Of a stretch of 64,000 nt of DNA, positions 52,001 to 60,368 are shown in pieces; position 1 is the stretch's first letter, and each line of letters opens with the position of its first letter. The position numbers and the translations under genes are program-made. Origin of the DNA: Antarctobacter albus (GTDB lineage: Bacteria > Pseudomonadota > Alphaproteobacteria > Rhodobacterales > Rhodobacteraceae); the NCBI RefSeq assembly GCF_900101505.1, contig NZ_FMZI01000002.1, forward strand, positions 1 to 64,000, in the 5' to 3' direction. The notes below the pieces were generated by a model. The model did not search any database. It was given only the letters and a program-made list of their open reading frames with translations, and was not told the origin of the DNA.

Positions 52001-52920
52001 TCCTGCGCTGTGGCCAGTTCGGCCTTCACCTGCGCCACGGTGTCGATGATGTTGAAGCCCTTGCGCTTGACCACCTGCAGGGCCACGGTCTGCGCGCCGT
52101 TGAAGCGCGCCGTGCCCTTGCGGTCCTCGAAGGTCAGGTTGATCGAGGCCAGGTCGCCCAGCGTCACCACGCGGTCGCCGTTCACCTTGACCGGCAGGTC
52201 ATAGACATCGCGCGCATCGTCAAAGCTGGACGGGATCTTGACCGAAAAGGCGCCGTTTTCCGTTTCAACCTCGCCCGCGGCGATCAGCTGATTGTTGTTC
52301 TGGACAACGCGGATCAGCTCGTCGGCGGTGACGTTGTAGCTTTCGAGCCTGAGCGGGTCGATCACCACTTCCAGCATCTCGTCGCGGTTGCCCGCGATCC
52401 CGGCCTCCAGCACGGAATCGAGTCCTTCGAGCCGGTCCTGCAGGTCCTTGGCCACCTTGTTCAGGGTGCGTTCCGGCACCGGGCCGGACAGGTTGACGAT
52501 CAGGATCGGGAATTCCGAGAAGTTGATCTCGTTGATCGAGTATTTCTCGGCGCCCTCGGGGAACTCGGCCTCGGCGTTGTTCATGCCATCGCGCACGTCG
52601 GCGATGATCTTGGTCTTGTCCCAGCCGAACTCGAACTCCAGCGCCAGGCCAGCATAGCCCTCGGCGGCGGTGGCGGTCATCTTTTTCAGCCCGTCGAGGT
52701 CCGACAGCTCTGTCTCCATCGGCTTGACCAGCAGCTTTTCGGAGTCGGCGGCCGAAATGCCGGGGAAGGGGACCGAGACAAACAGCGCCGGGATCTCGAT
52801 GTCCGGTTCGCCCTCCTTGGGCAGCGAGACATAGGCATAGGCCCCGACCACGAGGCTGAGCACGATGAAGGCGATGATCATTCGGGCCCGTGCGGCGGCC
52901 CAGTCGATGATGCCGGTCAT
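49099..52920 (-). CDS. Efflux RND transporter permease
   Basis: A 1273-residue inner-membrane RND permease, with the usual two six-helix halves and large periplasmic loops. The TM4 proton-relay signature reads GILVDGAIVVVEYAD (about residue 400): the first aspartate is kept but the second of AcrB is a glycine, as seen in some metal or other RND pumps. The chain is about 200 residues longer than AcrB. It starts with MTGIIDWAAARARMIIAFIV and overlaps the adaptor gene by 4 bases (ATGA). It exports an unknown substrate and has no outer-membrane factor gene beside it. Confidence 0.92.
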   Translation of the reverse strand: MTGIIDWAAARARMIIAFIVLSLVVGAYAYVSLPKEGEPDIEIPALFVSVPFPGISAADSEKLLVKPMETELSDLDGLKKMTATAAEGYAGLALEFEFGWDKTKIIADVRDGMNNAEAEFPEGAEKYSINEINFSEFPILIVNLSGPVPERTLNKVAKDLQDRLEGLDSVLEAGIAGNRDEMLEVVIDPLRLESYNVTADELIRVVQNNNQLIAAGEVETENGAFSVKIPSSFDDARDVYDLPVKVNGDRVVTLGDLASINLTFEDRKGTARFNGAQTVALQVVKRKGFNIIDTVAQVKAELATAQETWPDELRAVLDVGTSNDQSRQVASMVSQLEGSVLTAIALVMIVVLASLGLRPALLVGFAIPTSFLLCFVLLAMMGVTISNIVMFGLILAVGILVDGAIVVVEYADKRIAEGTGPMHAYVEAAHRMFWPVVSSTATTLCAFLPMLFWPGVAGEFMGMLPITIIFVLTASLVVALIYLPVMGGVSGRFSRNVHRAGDWLRARLHWSLRILLVPVAILGLFTGAMMVLNPSYLGPTEATGWSAHMPGVVVFVLFAVISSVVMDAAEIRRKPKRVDARSRRTFFGSFTKLIAGNPIMPLVTVFAVVGFVISVFAYYGENNNGVDFFVESEPEQAIVYVRARGNLSLAEKDALVKRAEQIVLTHPGILNAFSFAGEGGLDNNTGGAAAPKDTIGQVQFETISWDDRPAYARANGIPLAQLDGDVILDDLTEKLERIPGVEIEILAQARGPASAKPVHLQLRGDDWTALLEAAGVVRAKFDSTPGLTLVEDTRPLPGIDWQIDVDVEKAGRYGADVATVGAMVQLVTRGLAIGSYTPGTSDEEIDIRVRLPEENRVLSTLDSLKVRTPDGLVPLVNFITREPVAKLAEIERIDQTRFFDVKAGVRESLMEIGWDVTTTGPDGTDKTEFVPLMTGVELDPETSDISAADWSHDFGRSSGFFEWLMGENLRHFGDVRWLTDMSPEEVAAQAGAGEMSRLKVVPVTGTERIEVLTEWLQTDPLPAGIEWEWTGDQEDQEESQAFLQSAFGGALFLMFIILLAQFNSFYNSVLVLLAVILSTTGVLIGMLVMDQYFSIIMTGTGIVALAGIVVNNNIVLIDTYQEYSRFMPRIEAIVRTAQDRIRPVLLTTITTMAGLAPMMLGLSLDFFNGGYSIDSPTALWWKNLATAVVFGLGIATVLTLVFTPAMLAIRVWFTTYVLWFARLLARLSFGRGSRAARDWALNRAARQVKSPEIIWEDAPATTMELTPDLRAAE

Positions 52921-54860
52921 TGTATGATATCCTCGTAACTCGGAACCACGGTCACGCCGTTGGTGACATACTCCTGGCCGACGGTGATCACGTTGATCTC
53001 ATCCGGCAGGCCGGTGATCCAGACCCCGTCGCGGGTGTCGCGCAGGATCGAGACATCCATCCACTGCACGCTGTCGTCCGGCTTGACCGTGCGCACGCCC
53101 AGCTTGCCCTGGTCGTTCAGGGTCAGGGTGGATTGCGGCAGGAGATGCGCCTTGGCGCCCTCGGCCTCTATGGCGACCTCGGCGGTCTCGCCGTCGCGGA
53201 TCGACAGATCGGCGTTGTCGACGGTCAGTTCCACCAGGAAGGTCCGGGTGGTCGGATCGGCACTGCGCGACACGAAAGTGACCTCACCCTGCACGATACG
53301 CCCGTTGGTCAGCCGGGCGCCCGCCTTGGCGCCCACCATCACGCGCGCGACGGTGGTTTCGGGCACGTAGCCGACAATCTTGATCGGGTTCAGCTGGATC
53401 ACGGTGGCGCAGGCCGATCCGGGCTGCAGCAAGGCGCCCAGTTCCGCCGTGTCGGTCTCCAGCAGCCCGGCAAAGGGGGCGTGCACCTTCAGGCGGTCGA
53501 TCTCGCGCCGGGCCGAGGCCACGGCGGCCTCGGCGGACTGGATCGCGCTCAAGGCGCTTTCTTCGCCGGTCCTGGCGGACTGGATGCCCGCCGTCGCGGT
53601 TTCAAGCTGGGCGCGGGCGGCGATGACCGCCGCCTTGGCGCCTTCGACGCCGGACAGGGCCGAGGCCACGGCGGCCTTGGCCCCCTGAAGCTGGCTTTGC
53701 GCGGATTGCACGCCGGCCAGGGCGTTCTGGATCTGCGCCTTGGCCGAGATCACCCCGGCACTGGCATTGCGGATGCCGCTTTGGGCCGCCTGCACGGCGG
53801 CCTTTGCCGTCTCGACCTGGCTCTTGGCGGTCTGGACGGCGGCCAGCGCTCCCTGGAGTTGAGACTTGGCCGCCTCGATGCCGGAGGCGGCGGATTTCAG
53901 CCCCAGTTGCGCGGTCTGCACGGCGGTCAGCGCGGTTTCATAGGCGGCTTCGGCCCCGGCCAGCCGGGTCTGCGCGGCAAAACCGTCGCGGGCCAGTTCC
54001 TGCGAGGCGCGCAGGTTGATTTCCGCCTCGCGCACCTGTGCCTGGGCCTGTTTCAACCGCGCCTCGGCCTCGGGCACGCGGGCCTCCGCCTCGGCCAGAA
54101 GGGCCTTTGCGGCGGGGACACCGGCCTCGGCTTCTTTCAGGCGGGCCTCGGCAGCGGGCACAGCAGCCTTCGCCTCTGCCAGCCGGGCCTCGGCCTCGGG
54201 GACGCGGGCCTCTGCCTCTTCCAGCCGGGCCTCGAACTCTGGCACCCGTGCCCTGGCCTCTGCCAGCCGGGCCTCGGCGGCGGGTATGTTGGCGCGGGCC
54301 TCGGCCAGCTGTGCCTCGGCGGCGGGCACGGCAGCCTCGGCCTCTAGGATGCGCGCCTGGGCAGAGGGAAGCTGTGCCTGCGCTTCGGCCAGCCGGGCCT
54401 TGGCCTCGGGCAGGCGCGCCTTGGATTCGGCCAGGCGGGCCAGCGCCTCTTGCAGGGAAACCTGGCTGGTGCCCGGGTCGATCTCGCACAGCAATTGCCC
54501 GGCCTCGACCAGCGATCCCTTGCGCAGCGGTTCGGACACGATCTTGCCCGAGGTTTCGGCCCGCACCTCGACCTGGCGAACGGCCTGCGTTTCGCCGCGC
54601 AGGATCACCTCGCTGTCGACAACCTGCGCCACCGACCGCTTGGCCATCACGCGCACCGCGCCTTCGGGCAGGGCATCGGGGGCACCGGCCTCCAGCGCCG
54701 GGTCCGCGCCATCGGCAGGATCAGGCCCGCCATCCGCAACGTCCCCCTGCGCTGTCGGGGCCACCTCGCGGGAGAATTCCAGCAGTCGGTCCCGTTCGAA
54801 CACAACCCCGTATAGGACCGCGGCCACAAGGCAGGCGGTCAGGATAGACATGATGCGCAT
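52917..54860 (-). CDS. RND periplasmic adaptor (MFP) with giant alpha-hairpin
   Basis: A 647-residue adaptor (twice the usual length). TM anchor about 4-22, then a spacer, the first lipoyl half (VRAETSGKIVSEPLRKGSLV), a very long helical hairpin (about residues 142-456), the return lipoyl half (KVHAPFAGLLETDTAEL) and the barrel/MP domains. One arm consists of ten 14-residue repeats (RLAEA-x-A-x-VPEAEA), the other of about 21 heptads. The tip is QELARDGFAAQTRLAG. The start at 54860 has AAGGGA upstream. It bridges the RND pump to an outer-membrane partner. The next gene (permease) overlaps by ATGA. Confidence 0.92.
   Translation of the reverse strand: MRIMSILTACLVAAVLYGVVFERDRLLEFSREVAPTAQGDVADGGPDPADGADPALEAGAPDALPEGAVRVMAKRSVAQVVDSEVILRGETQAVRQVEVRAETSGKIVSEPLRKGSLVEAGQLLCEIDPGTSQVSLQEALARLAESKARLPEAKARLAEAQAQLPSAQARILEAEAAVPAAEAQLAEARANIPAAEARLAEARARVPEFEARLEEAEARVPEAEARLAEAKAAVPAAEARLKEAEAGVPAAKALLAEAEARVPEAEARLKQAQAQVREAEINLRASQELARDGFAAQTRLAGAEAAYETALTAVQTAQLGLKSAASGIEAAKSQLQGALAAVQTAKSQVETAKAAVQAAQSGIRNASAGVISAKAQIQNALAGVQSAQSQLQGAKAAVASALSGVEGAKAAVIAARAQLETATAGIQSARTGEESALSAIQSAEAAVASARREIDRLKVHAPFAGLLETDTAELGALLQPGSACATVIQLNPIKIVGYVPETTVARVMVGAKAGARLTNGRIVQGEVTFVSRSADPTTRTFLVELTVDNADLSIRDGETAEVAIEAEGAKAHLLPQSTLTLNDQGKLGVRTVKPDDSVQWMDVSILRDTRDGVWITGLPDEINVITVGQEYVTNGVTVVPSYEDIIQ
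53493..53933 (-). repeat. Return arm of adaptor: about 21 heptad repeats
   Basis: Encodes uninterrupted seven-residue units such as SQLQGAL, AAVQTAK, SQVETAK, AAVQAAQ, SGIRNAS and AGVISAK, with small residues in a/d-like positions and no proline. Length about 147 residues, within one heptad of the opposite arm. Confidence 0.85.
54018..54437 (-). repeat. Ten tandem 14-residue repeats in adaptor arm
   Basis: Ten consecutive 42-base units encode variants of RLAEAEARVPEAEA. A proline occupies position 10 in the first nine units and is replaced by arginine in the tenth. Lys/Arg/Glu/Ala content is high. Such strict repetition at the DNA level means recombination could lengthen or shorten the arm. 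Confidence 0.9.
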
Positions 54861-55205
54861 CGTCTTCGTCCCTTCGGCGCCGAGCCACGTGGCCCGCCGC
54901 ACATCCTGTTAATCGTTACGTTGCCGAGCCGACCCGAACCCCGCGACCCGGGCGACTCCGGGCTGAACTGTTCCGTTCAGTTTTAGGGTGCCGCGACGGA
55001 GGCTTCAAGCACGGGGCCGGTTTTTGCGCTGCAAAGCGGCGGTTTTTCGACAATTCTGCGAGAGTTTCGCGATTAACGGGCATCTACGCGACAATTCGCT
55101 GGTCCGGTTTGGGGCCTGCAAACGCCCCTTGCCGGTATGCCTTCTCGCCTTGGCACTGCGCGGCGGGACATGTAAGAGGGAGAAAACCAACCGGAGGGGG
55201 CCCGT
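54861..55205. promoter_or_regulatory. Divergent intergenic region (RND adaptor / yfgM-like)
   Basis: 345 bases with no supported gene. Minus-strand promoter of the RND pair and plus-strand promoter of the yfgM-bamB-der group must lie here. Several short T- and G-rich runs (GGTTTTTGCGCTGC, GCGGTTTTTCGAC) are present, but no defined operator could be identified. A 73-aa open frame in this stretch has no ribosome-binding site and is rejected. Confidence 0.4.
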
Positions 55206-55862
55206 TTGAGCGACGCCGACAGTTTTATCGACGAGGTGACCGAAGAGGTCAAACGCGACCGTCTTTTCGCCACTTTGCGCAAGTGGGGCTGGGTTGGCGT
55301 GGTCATCGTGCTTCTTATCGTCGGCGGCACCGCCTGGCGTGAATGGAGCATCGCCTCGGCCGAATCCCGGGCTCAGGCCTTTGGCGACAGCGTGCTTGAC
55401 GCGCTGGATGCAGAGGAACCGGCGCAGCGTATCGACGCCCTGGCCGCAATCGACGCGCCCACGACCGGCGCCGCGGCGATTCTGTCGATGCTGACCGCTG
55501 CCGAGGAAGGCACCGCAGGCGATGACGCCGAGGCGGTCGCCCGCCTGCAGGCGGTGGCCGACAATACCGAGATCCCGGCCATCTATCGCCAGATCGCCAG
55601 CTACAAGGCCCTGACCCGCGGCGCATCCGTCCTGCCGGTCGACGAACGCCGCGCGGGCTTCGAGGCGCTGGCCGTGCCGGGGCAACCGCTGCGCCTGCTG
55701 GCCGAAGAGCAACTGGCCCTGATCGAGATCGAAACCGGCGAGCGTGACGCCGCGATTGCACGGCTGGAACGCCTGGCAGAAGATGCCGAGGCGACGCAGG
55801 GCTTGCAGCGCCGGGCCGGGCAACTGATTGTGGCACTGGGCGGCGACGCGCCCGGAAACTGA
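55206..55862 (+). CDS. YfgM-like tetratricopeptide membrane protein
   Basis: A 218-residue protein with an N-terminal membrane helix (WGWVGVVIVLLIVGGTAW) and a periplasmic TPR-like helical domain (SRAQAFGDSVLDALDAEEPA ... LLAEEQLALIEIETGERDA). YfgM-type proteins are ancillary to the SecYEG translocon and to BamB in other proteobacteria. The start is TTG at 55206 after GGAGGGGG. It precedes bamB by 60 bases, matching the conserved yfgM-bamB-der order. Confidence 0.87.
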   Translation: MSDADSFIDEVTEEVKRDRLFATLRKWGWVGVVIVLLIVGGTAWREWSIASAESRAQAFGDSVLDALDAEEPAQRIDALAAIDAPTTGAAAILSMLTAAEEGTAGDDAEAVARLQAVADNTEIPAIYRQIASYKALTRGASVLPVDERRAGFEALAVPGQPLRLLAEEQLALIEIETGERDAAIARLERLAEDAEATQGLQRRAGQLIVALGGDAPGN

Positions 55863-55927
55863 GCCCGCGCAGGCGGGGCGCACGGCGGGGGGCAGGGCCC
55901 CGGGTAGTGACGAAAAGGGGCATGGTG

Positions 55928-57262
55928 ATGCTGCGCAAGACCTCTCTGCTGATTTCGCTGGCCGCGCTGGCGCTGACGGCCTGTGCCAAGAGCGAGCAGA
56001 TCCTTCCGGGGGAACGTCTGAACGTCCGGGATGTGCTGACAGGCGGTTACGATGACGGCGCCGCCCCGGCATCGACCGGCCCGCAGGCCCGCGCCTTTTC
56101 CACACCTGCCAGCGTGACCAACACCGACTGGGCGCAAAGCCCCGTGTCGCCGATGGTCCGGGTCACCAACCCGGCCCTGGGACAGGTTCTGAAGCCGCTG
56201 TTTTCGGTCGGGATCGGCGCGGGCGACGGGCGCAAGACGCGGCTGAATGCCGATCCGATCGTCGCGGGCGGTCGCATCTTCACGATGGACGCCAACCACC
56301 AGGTCCGGGCGACCGCGACCTCGGGTCAGCAACTGTGGTCCGCGACCCTTGTCCCGCAGCGCGACAAGGCGCCCGAAGGACAGGGCGGCGGGCTGGCCTA
56401 CGGCGAGGGCAAGCTGTTCGTCTCGTCCGGTTTCGGCATGCTGACCGCGCTGGACCCGGCCACGGGGCGCAAGCTCTGGGAGCAGGACCTCAAGAACACC
56501 GCCACCGGCGCGCCCAGCTATCGCGACGGGCTGGTCTACGTCGTCTCGGGTGACAGCACCGCATGGGCGATCGAAAGCGACGATGGCCGCGTCCGCTGGC
56601 AGTTCGACGGCACCAAGGATTTCAACAACATCGCCGGAGCGCCCGCCCCCGCGATTGACGACAAGTACGTTGTCTTTGCCTTCGGATCGGGTGCCGTGTC
56701 TGCGGCTTTCCGGCAGGGCGGGCTGCAGGTCTGGAACGCCGAGCTGCTGGGCCGCCGGACCGGCGTCACCATCGCCGGCATCAACGATATCACCGGGGAT
56801 CCGGTGATCGCGGGCGACCGCGTCTTTGCCGGCAACCACTCGGGGCGCGCGGTGGCGTTGTCGGTCTACAACGGAGAGCGCATCTGGACTGCCAAGAACG
56901 GTGCTCTGGGTCCGATGTGGCCCGCCGGCGATTCGGTGTTCTTCGTCTCGGATCTCAACCAGCTTGTGCGGCTGGACGCGGGCACGGGCCAGGAAATCTG
57001 GAGCCGTGACCTGCCGGGCTATCGCCCGACGCGCAACCCGAACCGCCGCCGCGACGGCGCCTATGCCAACCACGGACCGGTGCTGGCGGGGGGGCGCCTG
57101 ATCGTGGCCAGTTCGGATGGCAAGATCAGGGCCTTCAACCCGGTCGACGGCAAGTTGTTGCAGGAAATCGCGATCCCCGGTGGCGCCACGACGCGCCCCG
57201 TGGTGGCGGGCGGCACGCTGTACGTCGTGTCCCGCAAGGGCGTTCTGCACGCCTACCGCTAG
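55928..57262 (+). CDS. bamB: Outer membrane assembly lipoprotein BamB (PQQ-like propeller)
   Basis: A 444-residue lipoprotein (lipobox LTAC at about residue 17) with an eight-bladed PQQ-like propeller: repeated ATGRKLWEQD, SYRDGLVYVVSGDS, NGERIWTAKNG and PVVAGGTLYVVSRKGVLHAY. It is part of the Bam complex that folds outer-membrane beta-barrels. AAGGGGC gives the best spacing with the ATG at 55928, and 55922 is possible. It is positioned between the YfgM-like gene and der. Confidence 0.92.
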   Translation: MLRKTSLLISLAALALTACAKSEQILPGERLNVRDVLTGGYDDGAAPASTGPQARAFSTPASVTNTDWAQSPVSPMVRVTNPALGQVLKPLFSVGIGAGDGRKTRLNADPIVAGGRIFTMDANHQVRATATSGQQLWSATLVPQRDKAPEGQGGGLAYGEGKLFVSSGFGMLTALDPATGRKLWEQDLKNTATGAPSYRDGLVYVVSGDSTAWAIESDDGRVRWQFDGTKDFNNIAGAPAPAIDDKYVVFAFGSGAVSAAFRQGGLQVWNAELLGRRTGVTIAGINDITGDPVIAGDRVFAGNHSGRAVALSVYNGERIWTAKNGALGPMWPAGDSVFFVSDLNQLVRLDAGTGQEIWSRDLPGYRPTRNPNRRRDGAYANHGPVLAGGRLIVASSDGKIRAFNPVDGKLLQEIAIPGGATTRPVVAGGTLYVVSRKGVLHAYR

Positions 57263-57394
57263 GATCCCGCCGTCCGATCCCTACGCCAGCGGACCGGGCA
57301 CAATGGCCCCCGGTGTGAACCGGGGCGCCGGGATGCCCCTTTCCCCCTGCTTTGAAATGCGTTAAGCGGCGCCCTTGATCCTTGGAGCCGGGCC

Positions 57395-58867
57395 ATGAGT
57401 TTCTCTCTTGCCATCGTCGGCCGCCCAAACGTGGGCAAGTCGACCCTGTTCAACCGTCTCGTCGGGCGGCGCCTGGCGCTGGTCGACGACCAGCCGGGCG
57501 TGACCCGTGACCTGCGCGAAGGCGAGGCCAAACTGGGCGACCTGCGGTTTACTGTCGTCGACACTGCCGGGCTTGAGAACGAGACCGACGAGTCTCTGCC
57601 CGCCCGGATGCGGCGGCTGACCGAACGGGCCGTGGACGAGGCGGACATCTGCCTGTTCCTGATCGACGCGCGCGCCGGCATCCTGCCCGATGACGAGGTG
57701 TTTGCAGAGATCCTGCGCAAGCGGGCGAAACACGTCATCCTTGCAGCCAACAAGGCCGAGGGATCCGCGGCGGATGCGGGCGTGATCGAGGCCTATTCGC
57801 TGGGCCTGGACGAGCCGATCCGCCTGTCGGCCGAGCATGGCGAGGGCATGAACGAGCTTTATGCCGCCCTTCTGCCCCTGTCCGAAGGGTTCGAGGCGCG
57901 GGCCGCCGCAGAAGCGCCGGAAGTCGAGGTCACGCTGAGCGAGGAAGAGGCCGAGGCGGGCGAGGGCGACATGCGCCTGCCGACGCGGGACAAGCCCCTT
58001 CAGATCGCCGTGGTCGGGCGCCCGAACGCGGGCAAGTCGACGCTGGTGAACGCGATCCTGGGCGAGGAACGGTTGCTGACCGGGCCTGAGGCAGGGATCA
58101 CGCGCGACGCGATCTCGGTCCAGATGGACTGGGGCGGCGTGCCGATGCGGATTTTTGACACGGCAGGGATGCGGCGCCGGGCCAAGGTCCAGGACAAGCT
58201 GGAAAAGCTGTCGGTCTCGGATGGCATCCGGGCGGTGAAATTCGCAGAGGTGGTCGTGGTGCTGCTGGATGCGGCCATCCCCTTCGAGACCCAGGACCTG
58301 AAGATTGCCGACCTTGCCGAGCGCGAGGGGCGGGCCGTGGTCGTGGCGGTCAACAAGTGGGACGTTGAGAACGAGAAACAGGACAAGCTGAAATGGCTGC
58401 GCGAGCAGTTCGAGCATGTCCTGCCGCAGCTGCGCGGCGCGCCGCTGGTGACAATTTCCGCCCGGACGGGCAAGGGGCTGGACCGGCTGCAGGCCGCGAT
58501 CATGCAGGCCTATGATGTCTGGAACCGCCGCGTGCCCACGGCGCAGCTGAACCGCTGGCTGGAAGGCATGGTGAGCCGCCATCCGCCCCCCGCGCCGCAG
58601 GGCCGCCGCATCAAGCTGCGCTACATGACCCAGGCCAAGACCCGGCCGCCGGGGTTTGTCGTGATGTGTTCGCATCCCGACAAGCTGCCCGAGAGCTATT
58701 CGCGCTACCTTGTGAACGGGCTGCGCGAGGATTTCGACATGCCGGGCACGCCGATCCGCCTGACCATGCGCGGGCAGGGCGACCGCAACCCTTACAAGGG
58801 GCGCAAGAAGAAGAACGCGGGCGCGCTGAAGAAGCACCTGGGCAAGCTGCAGTCGAAGAAGGACTGA
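57395..58867 (+). CDS. der: GTPase Der (EngA)
   Basis: A 490-residue double-GTPase needed for 50S ribosome assembly. Both G domains are visible: [20 protein letters not shown] (first P loop), DTAGLENE, and the second [37 protein letters not shown]. The KH-like C-terminal domain follows. An acidic linker ([15 protein letters not shown]) separates the G domains. It is complete; the 132-base gap after bamB holds a hairpin near CCCCCGGTGTGAACCGGGG. Confidence 0.97.
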   Translation: MSFSLAIVGRPNVGKSTLFNRLVGRRLALVDDQPGVTRDLREGEAKLGDLRFTVVDTAGLENETDESLPARMRRLTERAVDEADICLFLIDARAGILPDDEVFAEILRKRAKHVILAANKAEGSAADAGVIEAYSLGLDEPIRLSAEHGEGMNELYAALLPLSEGFEARAAAEAPEVEVTLSEEEAEAGEGDMRLPTRDKPLQIAVVGRPNAGKSTLVNAILGEERLLTGPEAGITRDAISVQMDWGGVPMRIFDTAGMRRRAKVQDKLEKLSVSDGIRAVKFAEVVVVLLDAAIPFETQDLKIADLAEREGRAVVVAVNKWDVENEKQDKLKWLREQFEHVLPQLRGAPLVTISARTGKGLDRLQAAIMQAYDVWNRRVPTAQLNRWLEGMVSRHPPPAPQGRRIKLRYMTQAKTRPPGFVVMCSHPDKLPESYSRYLVNGLREDFDMPGTPIRLTMRGQGDRNPYKGRKKKNAGALKKHLGKLQSKKD

Positions 58868-58935
58868 GGCGGGGGCGCCGGAACGGGACTGTTTGCGGCT
58901 TGCGCCGCAAAGGCGCCCGCCCGCCGACCCCTTGG

Positions 58936-58955
58936 ACAGGCTGCGCCTGTTTTTT
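58936..58955 (+). terminator. Terminator after der
   Basis: ACAGGC-TGC-GCCTGT stem-loop followed by TTTTT. It lies 68 bases after the der stop. A second stem of about 8 bases (TTTGCGGC with GCCGCAAA) lies just upstream within 58891-58911. Confidence 0.8.
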
Positions 58956-58991
58956 GCTTCATGAGTCACCAGGGAACACGCATCGCCTGCG

Positions 58992-59137
58992 CCCCTGAGC
59001 CCTCCCTCGCTTTTTGAGGGCCTGAGCCAGCCGTCCCCGAGTCGCAAGGGCAAGCCGCGCAAAGCGCGGGGCTGCGCCCCCTTGCGACTCGGCGTCGTCC
59101 GACTCTGATCGGCCTCAAGCGAGTGAGGGCTCCGGGG
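58992..59137. repeat. Nested inverted repeats downstream of der
   Basis: Outer arms 58992-59012 and 59117-59137 match 19 of 21 bases (CCCCTGAGCCCTCCCTCGCTT against its near reverse complement). Inside them, 59037-59050 and 59079-59092 form a perfect 14-base stem (CCGAGTCGCAAGGG), and within that CCGCGC-AAA-GCGCGG (59055-59069) forms a third hairpin. The whole is a candidate cruciform, structured RNA or small MITE-like element. No protein-coding frame is supported. Confidence 0.65.
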
Positions 59138-59183
59138 AACAGGCTGGGGCGAGGGACGATTCTGGTGGGGGCGGTGCCGGGGG

Positions 59184-59555
59184 CTAGCGGAGCGGTTCGA
59201 GGCGGTCGAGCGCGAGGCCGTCGGCCCAGGTGCCGTGCAGGGCGCCGTCGGGCATCAGGACATAGACCACCGGGTTGCTGTCGCCCTGCCAGTCAACCGT
59301 CAGGATACGGCCCTCCAGCCGTCCGGTGCCACGAAAGACCTGGCCGGCGATGGTCCAGGCCAGTTGGTACTGGGCGCCGTTGGCCGTCATCTCCAGTGTG
59401 CCGGTATAGGCGGAGCCATCCGGGTTGCGGCCCGCGACGCGGTAGGCGCCGGTGATGTCGGCCCCCGCTTCGAGGTGCAGGCTTTCCTGGGCGGTGAGCG
59501 GTCCGGGGAGAAACGGCAGCGAGAGAAGGCAGGCGGAGAGAAGCAGGGCACGCAT
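59184..59555 (-). CDS. Secreted small protein of unknown function
   Basis: A 123-residue exported protein, signal peptide MRALLLSACLLSLPFLPGPLTAQ, with a beta-sandwich-like body (VYVLMPDGALHGTWADGLAL, GSAYTGTLEMTANGAQYQLA). Resembles small periplasmic proteins; I do not assign a family. AGAGG lies 8 bases before the ATG at 59555. The upstream longer frame into the TspO-like gene is out of context. Confidence 0.78.
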   Translation of the reverse strand: MRALLLSACLLSLPFLPGPLTAQESLHLEAGADITGAYRVAGRNPDGSAYTGTLEMTANGAQYQLAWTIAGQVFRGTGRLEGRILTVDWQGDSNPVVYVLMPDGALHGTWADGLALDRLEPLR

Positions 59556-59635
59556 TGTGGAAACCTCTTGAAACGAATGCGCGGAGCCTAGGCCCGGGGC
59601 GGCCCCCTGTCCAGAACGGAGAGGCCCGCCGCGGT

Positions 59636-60337
59636 CTACTCGGTGTCGGTGCCGCGCACGCCGAGGATGGCGATCATGCCCACCAGGGCCAGCCCGGTCA
59701 CGGCGGCGTTGAAGGGTTGGCCATTGGCCACCACCACGCCGACCAGGGCCCAGATCACCGTCATGCCGTATTCCGGTGCCCGGTGCAGTCGGTACTGGAT
59801 GGTCACCGAGAGCGCCATGCAGACCGAGAGCGACAGCAGCGCCGCCGGGGTGGGCGGCATCCAGCCGTAGCCGCCGATCACCACGCCGGTGCCGACGCAG
59901 GCCGCCGCCGAAAGCCAGCCGGCATAGACCGCCACCGGACCCTGTTGCAGCCAACGGTCCGTGTCGCCCGCCCGCCAGAGCGCAACCAGCGCGGTGCCCA
60001 GCATGACCCAGATCAGCAGGGTGGCCAGCACCGGGGACCATTGCGCCACCGGCAACCAGATCGCCCCCACCGCGAGGCTGGCGAAAAGCGGCGGGCGCAT
60101 CGGCGCCCAATCCACGTCATCGCTGCGCCGCAACAGGCCAAAGCCCGTGCCGACCACCAGCCAGGCATAGATCAACCCCCAGATCGCAAAGGCATAGCCC
60201 GCCGGCTGAACCGGGGGATCTTCCAGGACGACGGGGAATTGCGACGGCTCATATCCGTTGAACCCGGGCACCAGCCAGGGCGCGGCCGCGAAACAGAGCG
60301 CGGCCAGGAAACAGAGAAGGGCCCAGAGGCGGGTCAA
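59636..60337 (-). CDS. TspO/MBR-like tryptophan-rich membrane protein
   Basis: A 233-residue membrane protein of about seven hydrophobic helices with aromatic motif YAFAIWGLIYAWLVVG and many tryptophans. Resembles tryptophan-rich sensory protein (TspO/MBR) relatives, but it is longer than the 160-residue TspO core. It could sense or transport a porphyrin or similar ligand; that is inferred from the family. It ends a minus-strand pair with serS, which ends 31 bases upstream. Confidence 0.8.
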   Translation of the reverse strand: MTRLWALLCFLAALCFAAAPWLVPGFNGYEPSQFPVVLEDPPVQPAGYAFAIWGLIYAWLVVGTGFGLLRRSDDVDWAPMRPPLFASLAVGAIWLPVAQWSPVLATLLIWVMLGTALVALWRAGDTDRWLQQGPVAVYAGWLSAAACVGTGVVIGGYGWMPPTPAALLSLSVCMALSVTIQYRLHRAPEYGMTVIWALVGVVVANGQPFNAAVTGLALVGMIAILGVRGTDTE

Positions 60338-60368
60338 GAGACCGCCTCCGGACAGGGGGGCGTCCGGC

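Noticed and set aside
48787-52938. 1383-codon plus-strand frame opposite the RND permease
   Set aside because: Same artefact: His/Gln/Arg-rich low-complexity translation with no motif; the minus strand has a complete RND permease.
54988-55209. 73-codon plus-strand frame before the yfgM-like gene
   Set aside because: No ribosome-binding site, overlaps the promoter region and has no resemblance to a protein family.
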